From NCBI GenBank assembly GCA_002901265.1, contig PPHI01000057.1:372001-436000 (forward strand): DNA of 64,000 nt. The letters run 5' to 3'. Of the stretch, positions 29,392-39,445 are shown one piece after another. The stretch comes from Rhodopirellula baltica. Its GTDB lineage: Bacteria > Planctomycetota > Planctomycetia > Pirellulales > Pirellulaceae. Position numbers and translations under genes: made by a program. How positions within the stretch are numbered: the first letter of the stretch is position 1; each line of letters begins with the position of its first letter. The notes beneath the pieces are model-generated. The model was not told the DNA's origin and did no database searches. It saw only the letters and a list, made by a program, of their open reading frames with translations.

Positions 29392-30939
29392 CTATGCGAT
29401 GACGGCCTGGTTCGACTCACCTGCCAATTCCGGATCAACCAAGTTGCCTTGCTCATCCACCTCTTTCAAACTCAGTTCGCAGCCCGCATAGCCGGTCTGC
29501 ATCACAGCGACCGTGCATTCGTTTCGAAACCAGCGTGACTGCTGAAGAGCATTGCGATCTCTCTGACGCAACAGGTCATATAGCTCGCCGAATCGATCGT
29601 CATTTTGCAGCGTGGCATGATCGACAGACATCAATCCCGCCCATGTCCCGGTGTTGATGTACCAACCGAGCGTTTTGCCACTTGTCGGTGAACGACGCTG
29701 TGCAAATCGTCGTGCATGGGTGTGACCGGCGAACACGACGTCGTAACTCCCTTTGACCATTTTCAATAGGTCTTCATCGCTCGACGACAGTTGGGCAAGC
29801 TTGTTGACTGCAGCGTATGGGTGCAGTGCCGAACGAAGTGCTCGCAGCTGAAACTTGCGTTTGGATTGATCGACTTGGTCACCAACCCAGTTGCCTGCCT
29901 TGTCGATCCACGAAATCCCTTCGTTGGCCAAGTCTGTCGCAGAATTACTTAGGCGTGAGATCCATTCACCAACGCCCAACGTGCCTTCCCAGTCGCCGTA
30001 GATCAGATCGTCTGGCGACAAATTCGGATTGCGAACATACTCGGTCGCACGACGTTCGATCGCCAAGCGATCGGGCTTTGCCGACGGCCCAACATCTGCC
30101 CCCGAACTCAAAAAACGAAGTTCCGACGCCGGGCGACGCAAGTCGTTGACAATACTCGCAGCCTTCATCTCGGCGAGTTGCTGCGCTAGCGAAAGGTATT
30201 GCGGGGCAAGCGTGACGATCGCCGAAACAGCCGCCTCGTCGGGCTTCAACAAATCCACAAACGGCAGATTTCGTTTGACCTTGTTGACCGCGTCGACGAC
30301 AAAGGCGGCGCCAGCACTTGGACACCATGCGTCGCTGAATGCCGACTCGTTGTGGATTCGAAGCTCATAGTTGATTCGGCGGAGCTCATCGAATCTCGTG
30401 AAGTTATTCCCATCGGTTTCGTTTCCATGCGCGGCCAACGCCTTCGCATTTCCAACTTGAAACCGGTAACCGCAACCATCAAAAATGGTTTCAATTCGAC
30501 TTCTCCGAAGCGGGTCGTTGTTTGCCAACATCCCCGTCAGAGTTTCAGTCACCTCGGTCAACGCGAGCTCTAAATCGTGGTTGCCGAGGACGATCGTTAG
30601 CTGTGCCCCGTCGCACGATAAGAAACGCCTAAGCCCGTTGAGGACGGGCTCGAAAGCCTGGCGTCCAAAGAGCTCACGCAACCAATCCTTTGCACGTGCG
30701 GGGTTCCAACAGCGTGCGCCAGGTTCGGCTAAGAAATCGACGAAGTCGCCGTTGATTAGCAGCAGCGTCGGATTTTCGTAGCAGATGTCACGGGAGATGT
30801 TCTCGCAAAAACGCTCGAAGCGTTCTCCGGCCGAGAACATTTGGAACCCATCTTCGCCGCCAAGATGTAAATCACTGACTACAAAAGCACGCTGAAAATC
30901 CGAGCCCACACCACACCCCCGCAAGGCATCTGACAACAA
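29392..30939 (-). CDS. Calcineurin-like metallophosphoesterase with large insert
   Basis: The product has 515 aa. The start is uncertain: TTG at 30939 or 30936, or GTG at 30909; no ATG exists in frame before the first motif. Metallophosphoesterase motifs in order: VVSDLHLGG (Asp23, His25), LLINGDFVDFL (Asp65), VLGNHDLEL (Asn120, His121), His171 in AAHGNETDG, and VVFAGHTHARRF near residue 405. All metal ligands are present. About 230 residues separate the fourth and fifth motifs, much more than usual, and include a Gly/Trp segment (GDWEGTLGVGEWISRL) of unknown role. Substrate unknown: nucleotides, nucleic acid or phosphoprotein are all possible. It is co-directional with the CHAT gene and 77 nt downstream of a DUF1598 gene. 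Confidence 0.88.
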   Translation of the reverse strand: MLSDALRGCGVGSDFQRAFVVSDLHLGGEDGFQMFSAGERFERFCENISRDICYENPTLLLINGDFVDFLAEPGARCWNPARAKDWLRELFGRQAFEPVLNGLRRFLSCDGAQLTIVLGNHDLELALTEVTETLTGMLANNDPLRRSRIETIFDGCGYRFQVGNAKALAAHGNETDGNNFTRFDELRRINYELRIHNESAFSDAWCPSAGAAFVVDAVNKVKRNLPFVDLLKPDEAAVSAIVTLAPQYLSLAQQLAEMKAASIVNDLRRPASELRFLSSGADVGPSAKPDRLAIERRATEYVRNPNLSPDDLIYGDWEGTLGVGEWISRLSNSATDLANEGISWIDKAGNWVGDQVDQSKRKFQLRALRSALHPYAAVNKLAQLSSSDEDLLKMVKGSYDVVFAGHTHARRFAQRRSPTSGKTLGWYINTGTWAGLMSVDHATLQNDDRFGELYDLLRQRDRNALQQSRWFRNECTVAVMQTGYAGCELSLKEVDEQGNLVDPELAGESNQAVIA

Positions 30940-31016
30940 CCATTCGGTGCAATCATAATCAGCCGTTCATGCGGAGGGATCGGCTCCCACCAGTTATGCG
31001 ATGAAAACGCGGAACT

Positions 31017-32750
31017 TTAACGCACGTCCCACCACCAGCGATCAATTACAAGCGGTTTTCGATCTGCCGCCGTTCGGTAGTCCGTCAACGAGGCATACGT
31101 GATCACATCGGGTGAAATCGTATTGGCTGGAGAGATATCGACGCCCCCACTTGCCAAGATGATGTGGTGCCTTTGCGAGCCTTTGCGAACGGTGTGCTTG
31201 GTCGCGATCGACGCTACTTGCCTTGGCGTGTGAAGCAGCCATTCGACCGCATCTTCGTCACTCGCAATTCCGGCAAACAACTCTTGATGCTGCGTGCCGT
31301 ATCGGCAGACCAACTGCGCTGCTGCGGCAGCATGATAAAGCGATTCCAACGCACCATAGATTGGATAAGCATCGCGGATTCGCGTCCAGTTGCGATTGAA
31401 GTCGTCAACAAACATGGTGCTGCGTGGATCGGCAATCACATCCCCACGATTTCCATTGGCCAACGCACGTTGGTTTTCACGGCTTAACTTGATCGGGGTA
31501 CCACTGAGTTCAAAAACATGCTGGTCCGGATCACAACGGACTCGCATCGCTTCGTTCGTAAACCAAAGACGCAGCAACAAATCGCTGGGCGGCCCTTGAT
31601 CGATCAACGCGTCAACAGCGTCGAGGTAGTTTTTGGCCCCGTCGGGCATCGGAAACTCGCCGAGCGCAAGTTGCTTCATGTGGCGATCTGCTTCGACCAT
31701 CAGCAAGGCAACCGCGTTGTCCGCCGCCGACCCAAACACTTCGACCCGCTGCATACCTAATGCAGTTGCCAAATCGTCCGCGGCCTTCCCGATTGGACGC
31801 TTCCCCGTTTGAATTTCACTTGCCACACGCATCGCGTTTTCCATCCCGGTCGGGGTAGGATCGATCGTGCAACCGAAGGGTTCGTTGCCAATCGCGGCAG
31901 CAAAGCTGCGAGCCAAGAAATCGTATCGCAGTGGTGTGCGACCAGTTCGCCGATCAACAAACCAGCCCTCGTTCTGCTCGATTCCGCCAACCGATGCCGC
32001 AAGCAAAACGTCGTCCTCGGTCAACACGACATACTGGACATTGGAAAGGCCAGCCATATTCACAATCGCATCGCCGAGATCCTGGCCGAGCAATCGTCGC
32101 TGCAAAACTGTGTCTCGCAATCTTCGCAACGAAACACAACGCATCCCCGATGGCAAACGCCAGTCACGCTGAACGCCAGTATCCGATGACGCCAGCAACG
32201 TTTTCAGGTCTCCCCAAGTGCCCGCAAAAGCATCTGTGGACTCCACCGGCGATTCGACCAACGTCCCATTGGGATCGACGAACACACCCTGGGGATAAGG
32301 CGCCATGGTGCTGTTTCCGCCAAGTGCCTCCCATGTATCAGGCACCACCGTGGTTTCGATCAATTGCATCAATGTGGTGAAGTCAGCCATGGAGCTACCG
32401 CCGCGGGCATGCCCGGCCTGATCGACGACGCTTTGCCTTACGTCAGCCGATGCAACACCACGCAACGTCTGCGATGCGGCCGACGTCTCACCAATCGATG
32501 CCTGACGCGCGGCAACCTGCCCAAGCAACGAATCACGTGCGCTAGTGCCGGAAACAGTTTTCAACACCGTCGACTTGGCCACGGCGAATTCACCTGTCTC
32601 GATCGCCTGCTGCGTCCGTCGGTCTACATTCTGTAAGCCCTGAGCTGCAACACTGCTCACAAGTGCATTGCTTCCCAAAACGCTTACGAGTGCGACGGAT
32701 ACGCAAAGGAACACCGGGACGCCAAAACTCCATGATCGGACTTGTCTCAT
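31017..32750 (-). CDS. DUF1598 secreted protein (copy 1)
   Basis: The product has 577 aa with a clear signal peptide (VPVFLCVSVALVSVLGSNALVSSVAAQ). The central region matches the second DUF1598 protein at 33731-35116: ESLRRLRD-type helix, NVQYVVLTEDDVLLAA, PFGCTIDPTPTGMENAMRVA, ALGMQRVEVFGSAADNAVAL, EADRHMKQLALGEFPMPDG. It ends in RWWWDVR; the paralogue ends in WWWD. DUF1598 is a planctomycete-restricted exported family with no known function. It is the first gene of a possible minus-strand run with the phosphoesterase and CHAT genes, since no terminator is visible after it. Confidence 0.88.
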   Translation of the reverse strand: MRQVRSWSFGVPVFLCVSVALVSVLGSNALVSSVAAQGLQNVDRRTQQAIETGEFAVAKSTVLKTVSGTSARDSLLGQVAARQASIGETSAASQTLRGVASADVRQSVVDQAGHARGGSSMADFTTLMQLIETTVVPDTWEALGGNSTMAPYPQGVFVDPNGTLVESPVESTDAFAGTWGDLKTLLASSDTGVQRDWRLPSGMRCVSLRRLRDTVLQRRLLGQDLGDAIVNMAGLSNVQYVVLTEDDVLLAASVGGIEQNEGWFVDRRTGRTPLRYDFLARSFAAAIGNEPFGCTIDPTPTGMENAMRVASEIQTGKRPIGKAADDLATALGMQRVEVFGSAADNAVALLMVEADRHMKQLALGEFPMPDGAKNYLDAVDALIDQGPPSDLLLRLWFTNEAMRVRCDPDQHVFELSGTPIKLSRENQRALANGNRGDVIADPRSTMFVDDFNRNWTRIRDAYPIYGALESLYHAAAAAQLVCRYGTQHQELFAGIASDEDAVEWLLHTPRQVASIATKHTVRKGSQRHHIILASGGVDISPANTISPDVITYASLTDYRTAADRKPLVIDRWWWDVR

Positions 32751-32883
32751 CGGACGGTGTCTCCAAAAGAAAGGTGGTGTGGCGGACGAGAGAGAAGTAG
32801 AAAATTTTGTGCCAAACCGATTTTATCGCTTCACCAATTCGGCGCGGCACCGAGTGTTGCAAAATACTGCGGCACAAGCTGTA

Positions 32884-33663
32884 TCACTTTGCCTCAATCC
32901 GAACCCACTCTCCGTCCAGCCTTCGTTCCTGCGGGACGAAGCGATCCTTGTAATTCAAATGTGAATTGTCGGCGACATACAGCCCCAAGTAGACGTATCG
33001 ACGCCGCGTTTCGAGAGCCCGGCGAAATTGAGACAAGATCGCCAAGGTCCCGATCGAATATCTGGCGTGATCTGGATCAAAGTAGGTGTACACCGCGTTG
33101 AGAGAATCGGTGGCAACATCGGTGATCGCGATACCGATCAATTCGCCTTCACGTCGAAAAGCGATCTCCCATGTCTCAACACTCGTGGAGACTAAAAATT
33201 CGTGGTAGTCGGCCAGCGTGCTGGGCCCGCGTTCGGTCAGGCCGCGTTCGAGACGATGTCGATTAAAAAGCGTTAGCCGCTCTTCATTCAACAACGGTTG
33301 CCCCCAGGAAACGTCCAGCTCTTTATCGCTTCGATTAAGAATGCGTCGCATCGACGCGGACGGCCGAAACTCGTTCACGTTCACGCGAACGGGAATACAA
33401 GCGTCACAGGTCGGGCAGCTGGTTCGATAGAAAAATGGCCCTGTGCGACGGTACCCAAACGCCAACAGCTCGTCCAAATCGTTTGGGCGAATGCGCGTCA
33501 CCGGATGCTCCAGCGGCATTCGCGCGGTTAACCCATCTCGATAAGGACAATCCTGTGTCTGGTCATAGACGACCAACATCGGTAAACGAGCAGGCTTTCG
33601 CGGAGCCGTGCCGGACGAGGCGATCGCGGCTGATTCGGGCGTAGCGGATGTCTTCCGATCCAT
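32884..33663 (-). CDS. bpt: Aspartate/glutamate leucyltransferase (Bpt type arginyltransferase family)
   Basis: The product has 259 aa from the ATG at 33663; a later ATG at 33579 would give 231 aa. It transfers an amino acid from aminoacyl-tRNA to N-terminal Asp/Glu of proteins, feeding the N-degron pathway in the cytoplasm. The Bpt/Ate1 cysteine pattern is clear: QDCPYRDG near the start, then RTSCPTCDACIPVRV. Conserved later blocks are SDKELDVSWGQP, GLTERGPSTLADY, ELIGIAITDVATDSLNAVYTYFDP and YVYLGLYVADNSHLNYKDRF. Length fits Bpt (about 240) rather than eukaryotic Ate1. The chosen ATG directly follows the T-run of a terminator hairpin, leaving no space for a ribosome binding site, so either translation is leaderless or the later start is used. 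Confidence 0.9.
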   Translation of the reverse strand: MDRKTSATPESAAIASSGTAPRKPARLPMLVVYDQTQDCPYRDGLTARMPLEHPVTRIRPNDLDELLAFGYRRTGPFFYRTSCPTCDACIPVRVNVNEFRPSASMRRILNRSDKELDVSWGQPLLNEERLTLFNRHRLERGLTERGPSTLADYHEFLVSTSVETWEIAFRREGELIGIAITDVATDSLNAVYTYFDPDHARYSIGTLAILSQFRRALETRRRYVYLGLYVADNSHLNYKDRFVPQERRLDGEWVRIEAK

Positions 33664-33704
33664 AAAAAAACTGGCCAACCAAGGGTAACCTTCGTTGACC
33701 AGTC
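33664..33704 (-). terminator. Intrinsic terminator after DUF1598 copy 2, abutting bpt start
   Basis: On the minus strand, CTGGTCAAC pairs with GTTGGCCAG (one G-U-type mismatch) and is followed by seven T directly before the ATG at 33663. It lies 27 nt after the stop of the upstream DUF1598 gene. Confidence 0.75.
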
Positions 33705-33730
33705 TAGAGCTCTCGAGGTGAAAAAGCGAA

Positions 33731-35116
33731 TCAGTCCCACCACCACTGGCCATCTGCCAAATCAGCAGGCCCGGCGGATTGCTTGATCGCATCATTCTTG
33801 CCTTCGTGGTCAACGACCAAGTTTTCCGAGGTCAACGCTTTACGAGGCTGCATTTGGACGCCGCCACCGAGTGGGGTCATCAGCGTGTTGCCACGCCAAA
33901 TCGCGTTGACAGCCGTTTCGACTTGCTCTGGTGCGGTGTAGGTCTGAACCGCAACCGTGTCTTCGCTACCCAACGCGGGCATTGCCCAGCCGGATTGGCC
34001 GTAGAAATCTTGTTCTTGGATGTAGGCGGCGGCGATCGAGATGTCCATCAGCTGACGGAGTTCTGCATAGATTCGAACGCGTTCGGCGATCAGCGGGAAT
34101 TTCTCGGTGAAGTCTTCACAGAAGGCTTGGCTGGCTTTGTTGACTCGCTTGGTGATCGTGCGGTTGCCGCCAGCAACGCGTTCGTTCTCGCCGACCAACT
34201 GAACGCCACGCTCGTTAATTTTCATCGCCAAACCGTCTTCGCTGACCGAGATTCCGTCATAGCGAGGCTGGAAGTACCAACGTTCCATGGCATTGGCAGC
34301 GACGGTGGCTGGATTAGCCCGATCAACATAGCTTTTCACGGGGACCGGCAAACGCTCCAGACCGATACCGATCAACTTCATGCGGTAATCCGCCTCGACC
34401 AACACGCGTGCGAAGTGAGTGTCGTTCGGGATGCCATTGATCGAAACAGTCTGCAATCCAAGGTTATTTTTCAGTCCTTGAGCCAGTTGCTGTGCGTCGC
34501 TTGGACGAACACGGCCGCGGACCGAAGCGAGGAACTGCTGCATTCGCTGCAGGCCTTCGGCGGTCGGGTCGATCGACACACTAATGACACCCGTCGGTTG
34601 TCCGCTGGGGGCGAATGCACGCAAAGCGGTCACGAGATCTTCGAGCAACACTGTTGGCTTGCCACTGTCGATTCCGACAAATCGCTCGGTCGGATCGGCG
34701 ACAAAACCTTCGGCAGGTCCCGCCAACACGATGTCTTGGGTTTCGGGATAGTAGAACACGTACTGAACACTGGTCAGTCCCGCGAGCGCTTTCAGGTCGT
34801 CACTCAACTCGCCTTTGGTGGCAAGCTGTTCTTGAGCCACTTTTTCCAATCGCTGCAACGAAACCTTTCGCAACTCGCTGGTTCGCATCAAGTCATTGTC
34901 GCGTTGCTGGCGGGCTGCCATCAAACGCTGACGCGCGACGCGAGGATCAAAGGTTCGGACTTTCAAGACGCCCTTGGCATCGATGTCGACACCCGCGATG
35001 GGCTGGCCAAAATCAAAGGTGGTGCCGCCACCGTTGTCCTGTGCCATCAAGGCCGAAGGGAACGAAAGCAACAAAACGGCCAAGGCGATGGGAATGGCGC
35101 GGAAAGGACGATTCAT
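33731..35116 (-). CDS. DUF1598 secreted protein (copy 2)
   Basis: The product has 461 aa from the ATG at 35116, the start that gives a signal peptide (RAIPIALAVLLLSFPSALMAQ). Shared blocks with copy 1 at 31017-32750: LTSVQYVFYYPETQDIVLAG, VISVSIDPTAEGLQRMQQF, LGLQTVSINGIPNDTHFARV, EADYRMKLIGIGLERLPVP, and the C-terminal WWWD. It is shorter than copy 1 mainly at the N-terminus. Probably periplasmic or surface-associated; function unknown. It is transcribed divergently from gnd. Confidence 0.9.
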   Translation of the reverse strand: MNRPFRAIPIALAVLLLSFPSALMAQDNGGGTTFDFGQPIAGVDIDAKGVLKVRTFDPRVARQRLMAARQQRDNDLMRTSELRKVSLQRLEKVAQEQLATKGELSDDLKALAGLTSVQYVFYYPETQDIVLAGPAEGFVADPTERFVGIDSGKPTVLLEDLVTALRAFAPSGQPTGVISVSIDPTAEGLQRMQQFLASVRGRVRPSDAQQLAQGLKNNLGLQTVSINGIPNDTHFARVLVEADYRMKLIGIGLERLPVPVKSYVDRANPATVAANAMERWYFQPRYDGISVSEDGLAMKINERGVQLVGENERVAGGNRTITKRVNKASQAFCEDFTEKFPLIAERVRIYAELRQLMDISIAAAYIQEQDFYGQSGWAMPALGSEDTVAVQTYTAPEQVETAVNAIWRGNTLMTPLGGGVQMQPRKALTSENLVVDHEGKNDAIKQSAGPADLADGQWWWD

Positions 35117-35489
35117 CGGGAAAACCAATTTCAAGGTCGCGACCAGAAGATTCGGAGCGTCGGAAGGATGAGATACAGGAGTGTGACAGTAATTAGTCAC
35201 CTGCCTCCGAGCAAGAAACAAGCCAAAATCGGCCCAGAATGCGCGCGAAAGCCTGCGGGAAATCGGGGTCGAGCGAGTTTTTTGCCGCTGTGGGGGCAGT
35301 CGGTGAAACCGGAGACGGGGTGCGATCGCAACGGATCGGCAGATTTGCACACATGCAAACCCCGTACCGCACCTAATTTAAGTGTAGCTCTCCACTAGTG
35401 ACCGAGTCCCCGGCTTTCGGTTTTTTTACCACGCCGTAGAATCTCCAACCTACAAACACTTCACACCTCAATGCCTGAAGAGCACAAAA
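35117..35489. other. Divergent intergenic region between DUF1598 gene and gnd
   Basis: These 373 nt hold no convincing gene. A short inverted repeat, GTGAC (35184-35188), 8 nt, GTCAC (35197-35201), lies about 70 nt upstream of the DUF1598 start and could be an operator. Confidence 0.4.
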
Positions 35490-36967
<1,478 letters not shown>

Positions 36968-36985
36968 TCACTCCATTGTGATTGG

Positions 36986-37007
36986 TGACGGGGCGACTGC
37001 CCCGTCA
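36986..37007 (+). terminator. GC-rich hairpin after gnd
   Basis: TGACGGGGC, GACT, GCCCCGTCA forms a perfect 9-bp stem 19 nt after the gnd stop. No T-run follows, so termination activity is uncertain. Confidence 0.45.
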
Positions 37008-37105
37008 TATCGGGGCACGCGAAAGACGCCCTGCCACCATCATGGTAGAATCGCCACGGCGAGATCATCTCGCCAGCTTTCTTCGATTCCCTGAGGTTCT
37101 ATTCT

Positions 37106-38170
37106 GTGGCGTTCACCTACGTTTGCCCTTTTTGCCCGCTTGGCTGCGATGACCTACCTTGGGGCGGCAACGGTGATTGGGCACAGATCGCGGAATGTGA
37201 ACGAGCCTCCGCCGAACTGGCCTCATTCAAACACGGCACCGTCGCTCGCCTGCACGATCGACTGATCGATGATCAATCACTTGTGGTCGATGATTTTCTC
37301 AGGAGGTTGAAACTGCCCGCTGTGCCGATTCTTTCGGTCAACCAACCGACGATCGAAGAATCCAAACGCTTGGTCGATTGGCTGGTCCAGTCACGCATTC
37401 GACTTTCATCAGCGGAACGCGATCCAAGCGAACGCGCCTTTGCAAACACGATTGGTCGAGACGGGAATGTAACCGCAACACTCGGTGACGTTTACCGACA
37501 CGCCAAATCGATCTGGGTCCTCGGCGATCCGGATGAGACTTTCCCCCGGCTCAACAAGCAGCTCGATCGATTGAAAGCGACCGTCGTGCGCTCTCGCCAA
37601 ATCGACTCGTTGTACCTGTCACGTCTTTCCGAGCCAGCGGATTGGTTATTGCGTGACTACGTCGGCATCATTGTGGCAAGCAACGCGTTCGCCGAAAGTG
37701 AAGAAACGATCGCGGCAGATCTTTTGTCTCGGCTGATTGCGAAACTAAACGCCCCCCTGGACGACCGCAGAATGCGTCGGGCGGTCGCGATCCGACTATC
37801 TTCAGACGAAAACTTGTCCTCAGTGATGCGATGGACCACCAATCACTCACTCGACCGATACAGCACCGACCTTGCCGCGCACATTCAAGTCGGTTCTCCC
37901 CGCCGAGCCGATTTCTCGGCACGACCTCCAGTCAAACTTCAAATCGGCGGAATCGATTTCGGTCCCGACGCCGCGGACGCATACCTTCCTGCGGGACAAC
38001 CGGGCATCGATTTGGCTGGCACCACAATTCGCCTGGACGGTTCGGTCACGCTACCGCTCACGCGACAGGTAGAAACACACTTACCAAGTCGCGGCACATT
38101 GCTAGGCCAAGTGATCGCGAGCCTTTCTGCTGATTCCGCTTCCCCGATTGAAACCGGGAACAAACGATAG
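37106..38170 (+). CDS. fhcB: Formylmethanofuran dehydrogenase subunit B-like (FhcB type)
   Basis: The product has 354 aa from the GTG at 37106 (GAGGTT upstream). The N-terminus VCPFCPLGCDDL matches the CPFC, CDD opening of FwdB/FmdB/FhcB. Later blocks fit the same family: AKSIWVLGDPDETFPR (equivalent of the G-N-P-x-x-x-HPR segment) and GTTIRLDGSVTLPLTRQ near the C-terminus (equivalent of the YRMDGV block). The length matches the short FhcB of the formyltransferase/hydrolase complex rather than the longer archaeal FwdB, so it may lack the molybdopterin active site and play a structural role in methanopterin-linked C1 transfer. H4MPT-linked C1 genes are known in planctomycetes. No other fhc gene is adjacent. 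Family call moderate; function inferred. Confidence 0.7.
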   Translation: MAFTYVCPFCPLGCDDLPWGGNGDWAQIAECERASAELASFKHGTVARLHDRLIDDQSLVVDDFLRRLKLPAVPILSVNQPTIEESKRLVDWLVQSRIRLSSAERDPSERAFANTIGRDGNVTATLGDVYRHAKSIWVLGDPDETFPRLNKQLDRLKATVVRSRQIDSLYLSRLSEPADWLLRDYVGIIVASNAFAESEETIAADLLSRLIAKLNAPLDDRRMRRAVAIRLSSDENLSSVMRWTTNHSLDRYSTDLAAHIQVGSPRRADFSARPPVKLQIGGIDFGPDAADAYLPAGQPGIDLAGTTIRLDGSVTLPLTRQVETHLPSRGTLLGQVIASLSADSASPIETGNKR

Positions 38171-38878
38171 TGATCTGGTTGAGGTCGTCTTGTTTCGCCT
38201 GCGCCGATCGTACTGAAACTAGCAGTCGCATTGATCATGGATGCGATGTGTTTGATACGAATCATCATGGAAGGGTCGCTGGCGGACCGTCTGACTGCAG
38301 GACGGTTTCTTGAGCGGGGTGAAGAATCACGTTGTAGAGTTGTGATGGATCGGAGTTCTTAACTCGTGGTCAAAACAGGATGCATTGTGCGGTCTGTAGC
38401 GAGCGAGTCGAAAACAACGGTCGACGGCGCGGTGCGTCTTGGGACTGTAAACCGCGTTGCACCTTTCGATCTCAATGAGAGCGTGAATCCTGGTGTGTCG
38501 CCTGATCGAGACAAAGGCGGTAACAATCATCGAGGATTCGTGCATGGACGTTTCCAGTTCGTCGATATGACAGGTGTTCGATTAACCCTCGAATCGATGC
38601 TCAACTGACGCCTCTCCCTCCCAACGTCGGTTGGAATCACGTTGCTTTAGAGCACCGACGTCTGCCGTCCTGATCCTTAAGCTGACCTTGTTCAAGACAC
38701 CCCTTGTCAAGCCAGTGGGCAGACGTCGTTGCTCGGCACGTGATGACTACCGCGACCCCGCGACCTGTTTCGTCATCCTCCTCCTTTGACGGACGAACGG
38801 TCGTGAACTCCCGAGGGCGTTTGGTGTGAGCGCAACCCTCTCAGACTCTCCAGCGCCACTTCCTTATTTGGAGGCACC
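38171..38878. other. Intergenic region of about 0.7 kb with a long inverted repeat
   Basis: No convincing protein gene; the frames 38366-38608 (+) and 38327-38545 (-) overlap and have no family resemblance. It contains a weak hairpin (ACCGTC/GACGGT at 38286-38306), a repeated GAATCACGTTG (about 38324 and 38634), and the 16-bp inverted repeat at 38651-38733 listed separately. Long spacing suggests a structured leader or an RNA gene, unproven. Confidence 0.5.
38651..38733. repeat. Imperfect 16-bp inverted repeat enclosing 51 nt
   Basis: AGCACCGACGTCTGCC (38651-38666) and GGCAGACGTCGTTGCT (38718-38733) are reverse complements at 15 of 16 positions. The 51-nt loop contains a second small pairing (CTTGTTCAAG, CTTGTCAAG). 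It lies about 145 nt upstream of the gene at 38879. Confidence 0.65.
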
Positions 38879-39226
38879 ATGGCCAAGAAAGACACCTTCC
38901 GTGTCGTGACACGTTCACGAGACGGGTCGTTGATGATTTCCGATTACCCATCGATCGATCCGCTAATGGTCTCGCACCAGCAGATCGGGATTGACGATTG
39001 CAGCACCGATCTTGCGTTGCGTGGGATGCCCGTGTTCCGTGGCCTGATCGGCCCGATGCCGGAAGGCAAGAACATCGTCCGCTATGAAACCCCCGAGGTC
39101 TTCGAGGTGTTGACGAAGGAGTGGATGAACGCGAAACCACGCAAACGCCGCCGCCGCACCGCAGCCCAAATCGCCGAAGAAGCCGCCCTGGCACTCGAGC
39201 TGGAAGCGCAAGCCGCCCGAGTCTAG
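38879..39226 (+). CDS. Conserved-looking small protein, 115 aa, unknown
   Basis: The start ATG at 38879 has a strong ribosome binding site (TTGGAGGCACC). Sequence: an N-terminal half of mixed beta character (DTFRVVTRSRDGSLMISDY), then a Gly/Pro-rich middle (RGMPVFRGLIGPMPEGKN), a short acidic helix, and a basic patch (KPRKRRRRTAAQIAEEAA) followed by an Ala/Glu/Leu helix. The basic patch plus helix could bind nucleic acid or a membrane surface. I recognise no family. It is followed by a terminator, so probably monocistronic. Confidence 0.75.
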   Translation: MAKKDTFRVVTRSRDGSLMISDYPSIDPLMVSHQQIGIDDCSTDLALRGMPVFRGLIGPMPEGKNIVRYETPEVFEVLTKEWMNAKPRKRRRRTAAQIAEEAALALELEAQAARV

Positions 39227-39287
39227 TCGCACAAGGTCCATCGTCGCCGCACCGTTCGGATCGGCGAAGCGACCAATCGATACCAGA

Positions 39288-39321
39288 GCCGTGAACCTCC
39301 TAGCGGGGGTTCTCGGCTTTT
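39288..39321 (+). terminator. Intrinsic terminator
   Basis: GCCGTGAACC (39288-39297) pairs with GGTTCTCGGC (39308-39317, one mismatch) followed by TTTT. It lies about 60 nt after the stop of the 115-aa gene. Confidence 0.7.
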
Positions 39322-39445
39322 GCGTTGGTGACTTGTCGGATTTGTGGTCCTTTTGCCAAACTGTGGGCATCGCCGAGGCAATCATGCCGCTGTGCCTCTA
39401 GGCGATTTTTGCCAGGGCCCTCCTTTCCGACATTGTCTCTTTGCC

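Noticed and set aside
33664-33813. Longer Bpt start up to 33813
   Set aside because: It would overlap the end of the DUF1598 gene and run through its terminator hairpin.
33779-35398. Plus-strand frame of 539 codons
   Set aside because: Antisense of the DUF1598 copy 2 gene, which has a signal peptide and matches its paralogue; the plus frame resembles nothing.
38366-38608. Frame of 80 codons (GTG start) in the 0.7-kb gap
   Set aside because: No recognisable domain, competing minus frame at 38327-38545, no ribosome binding site.
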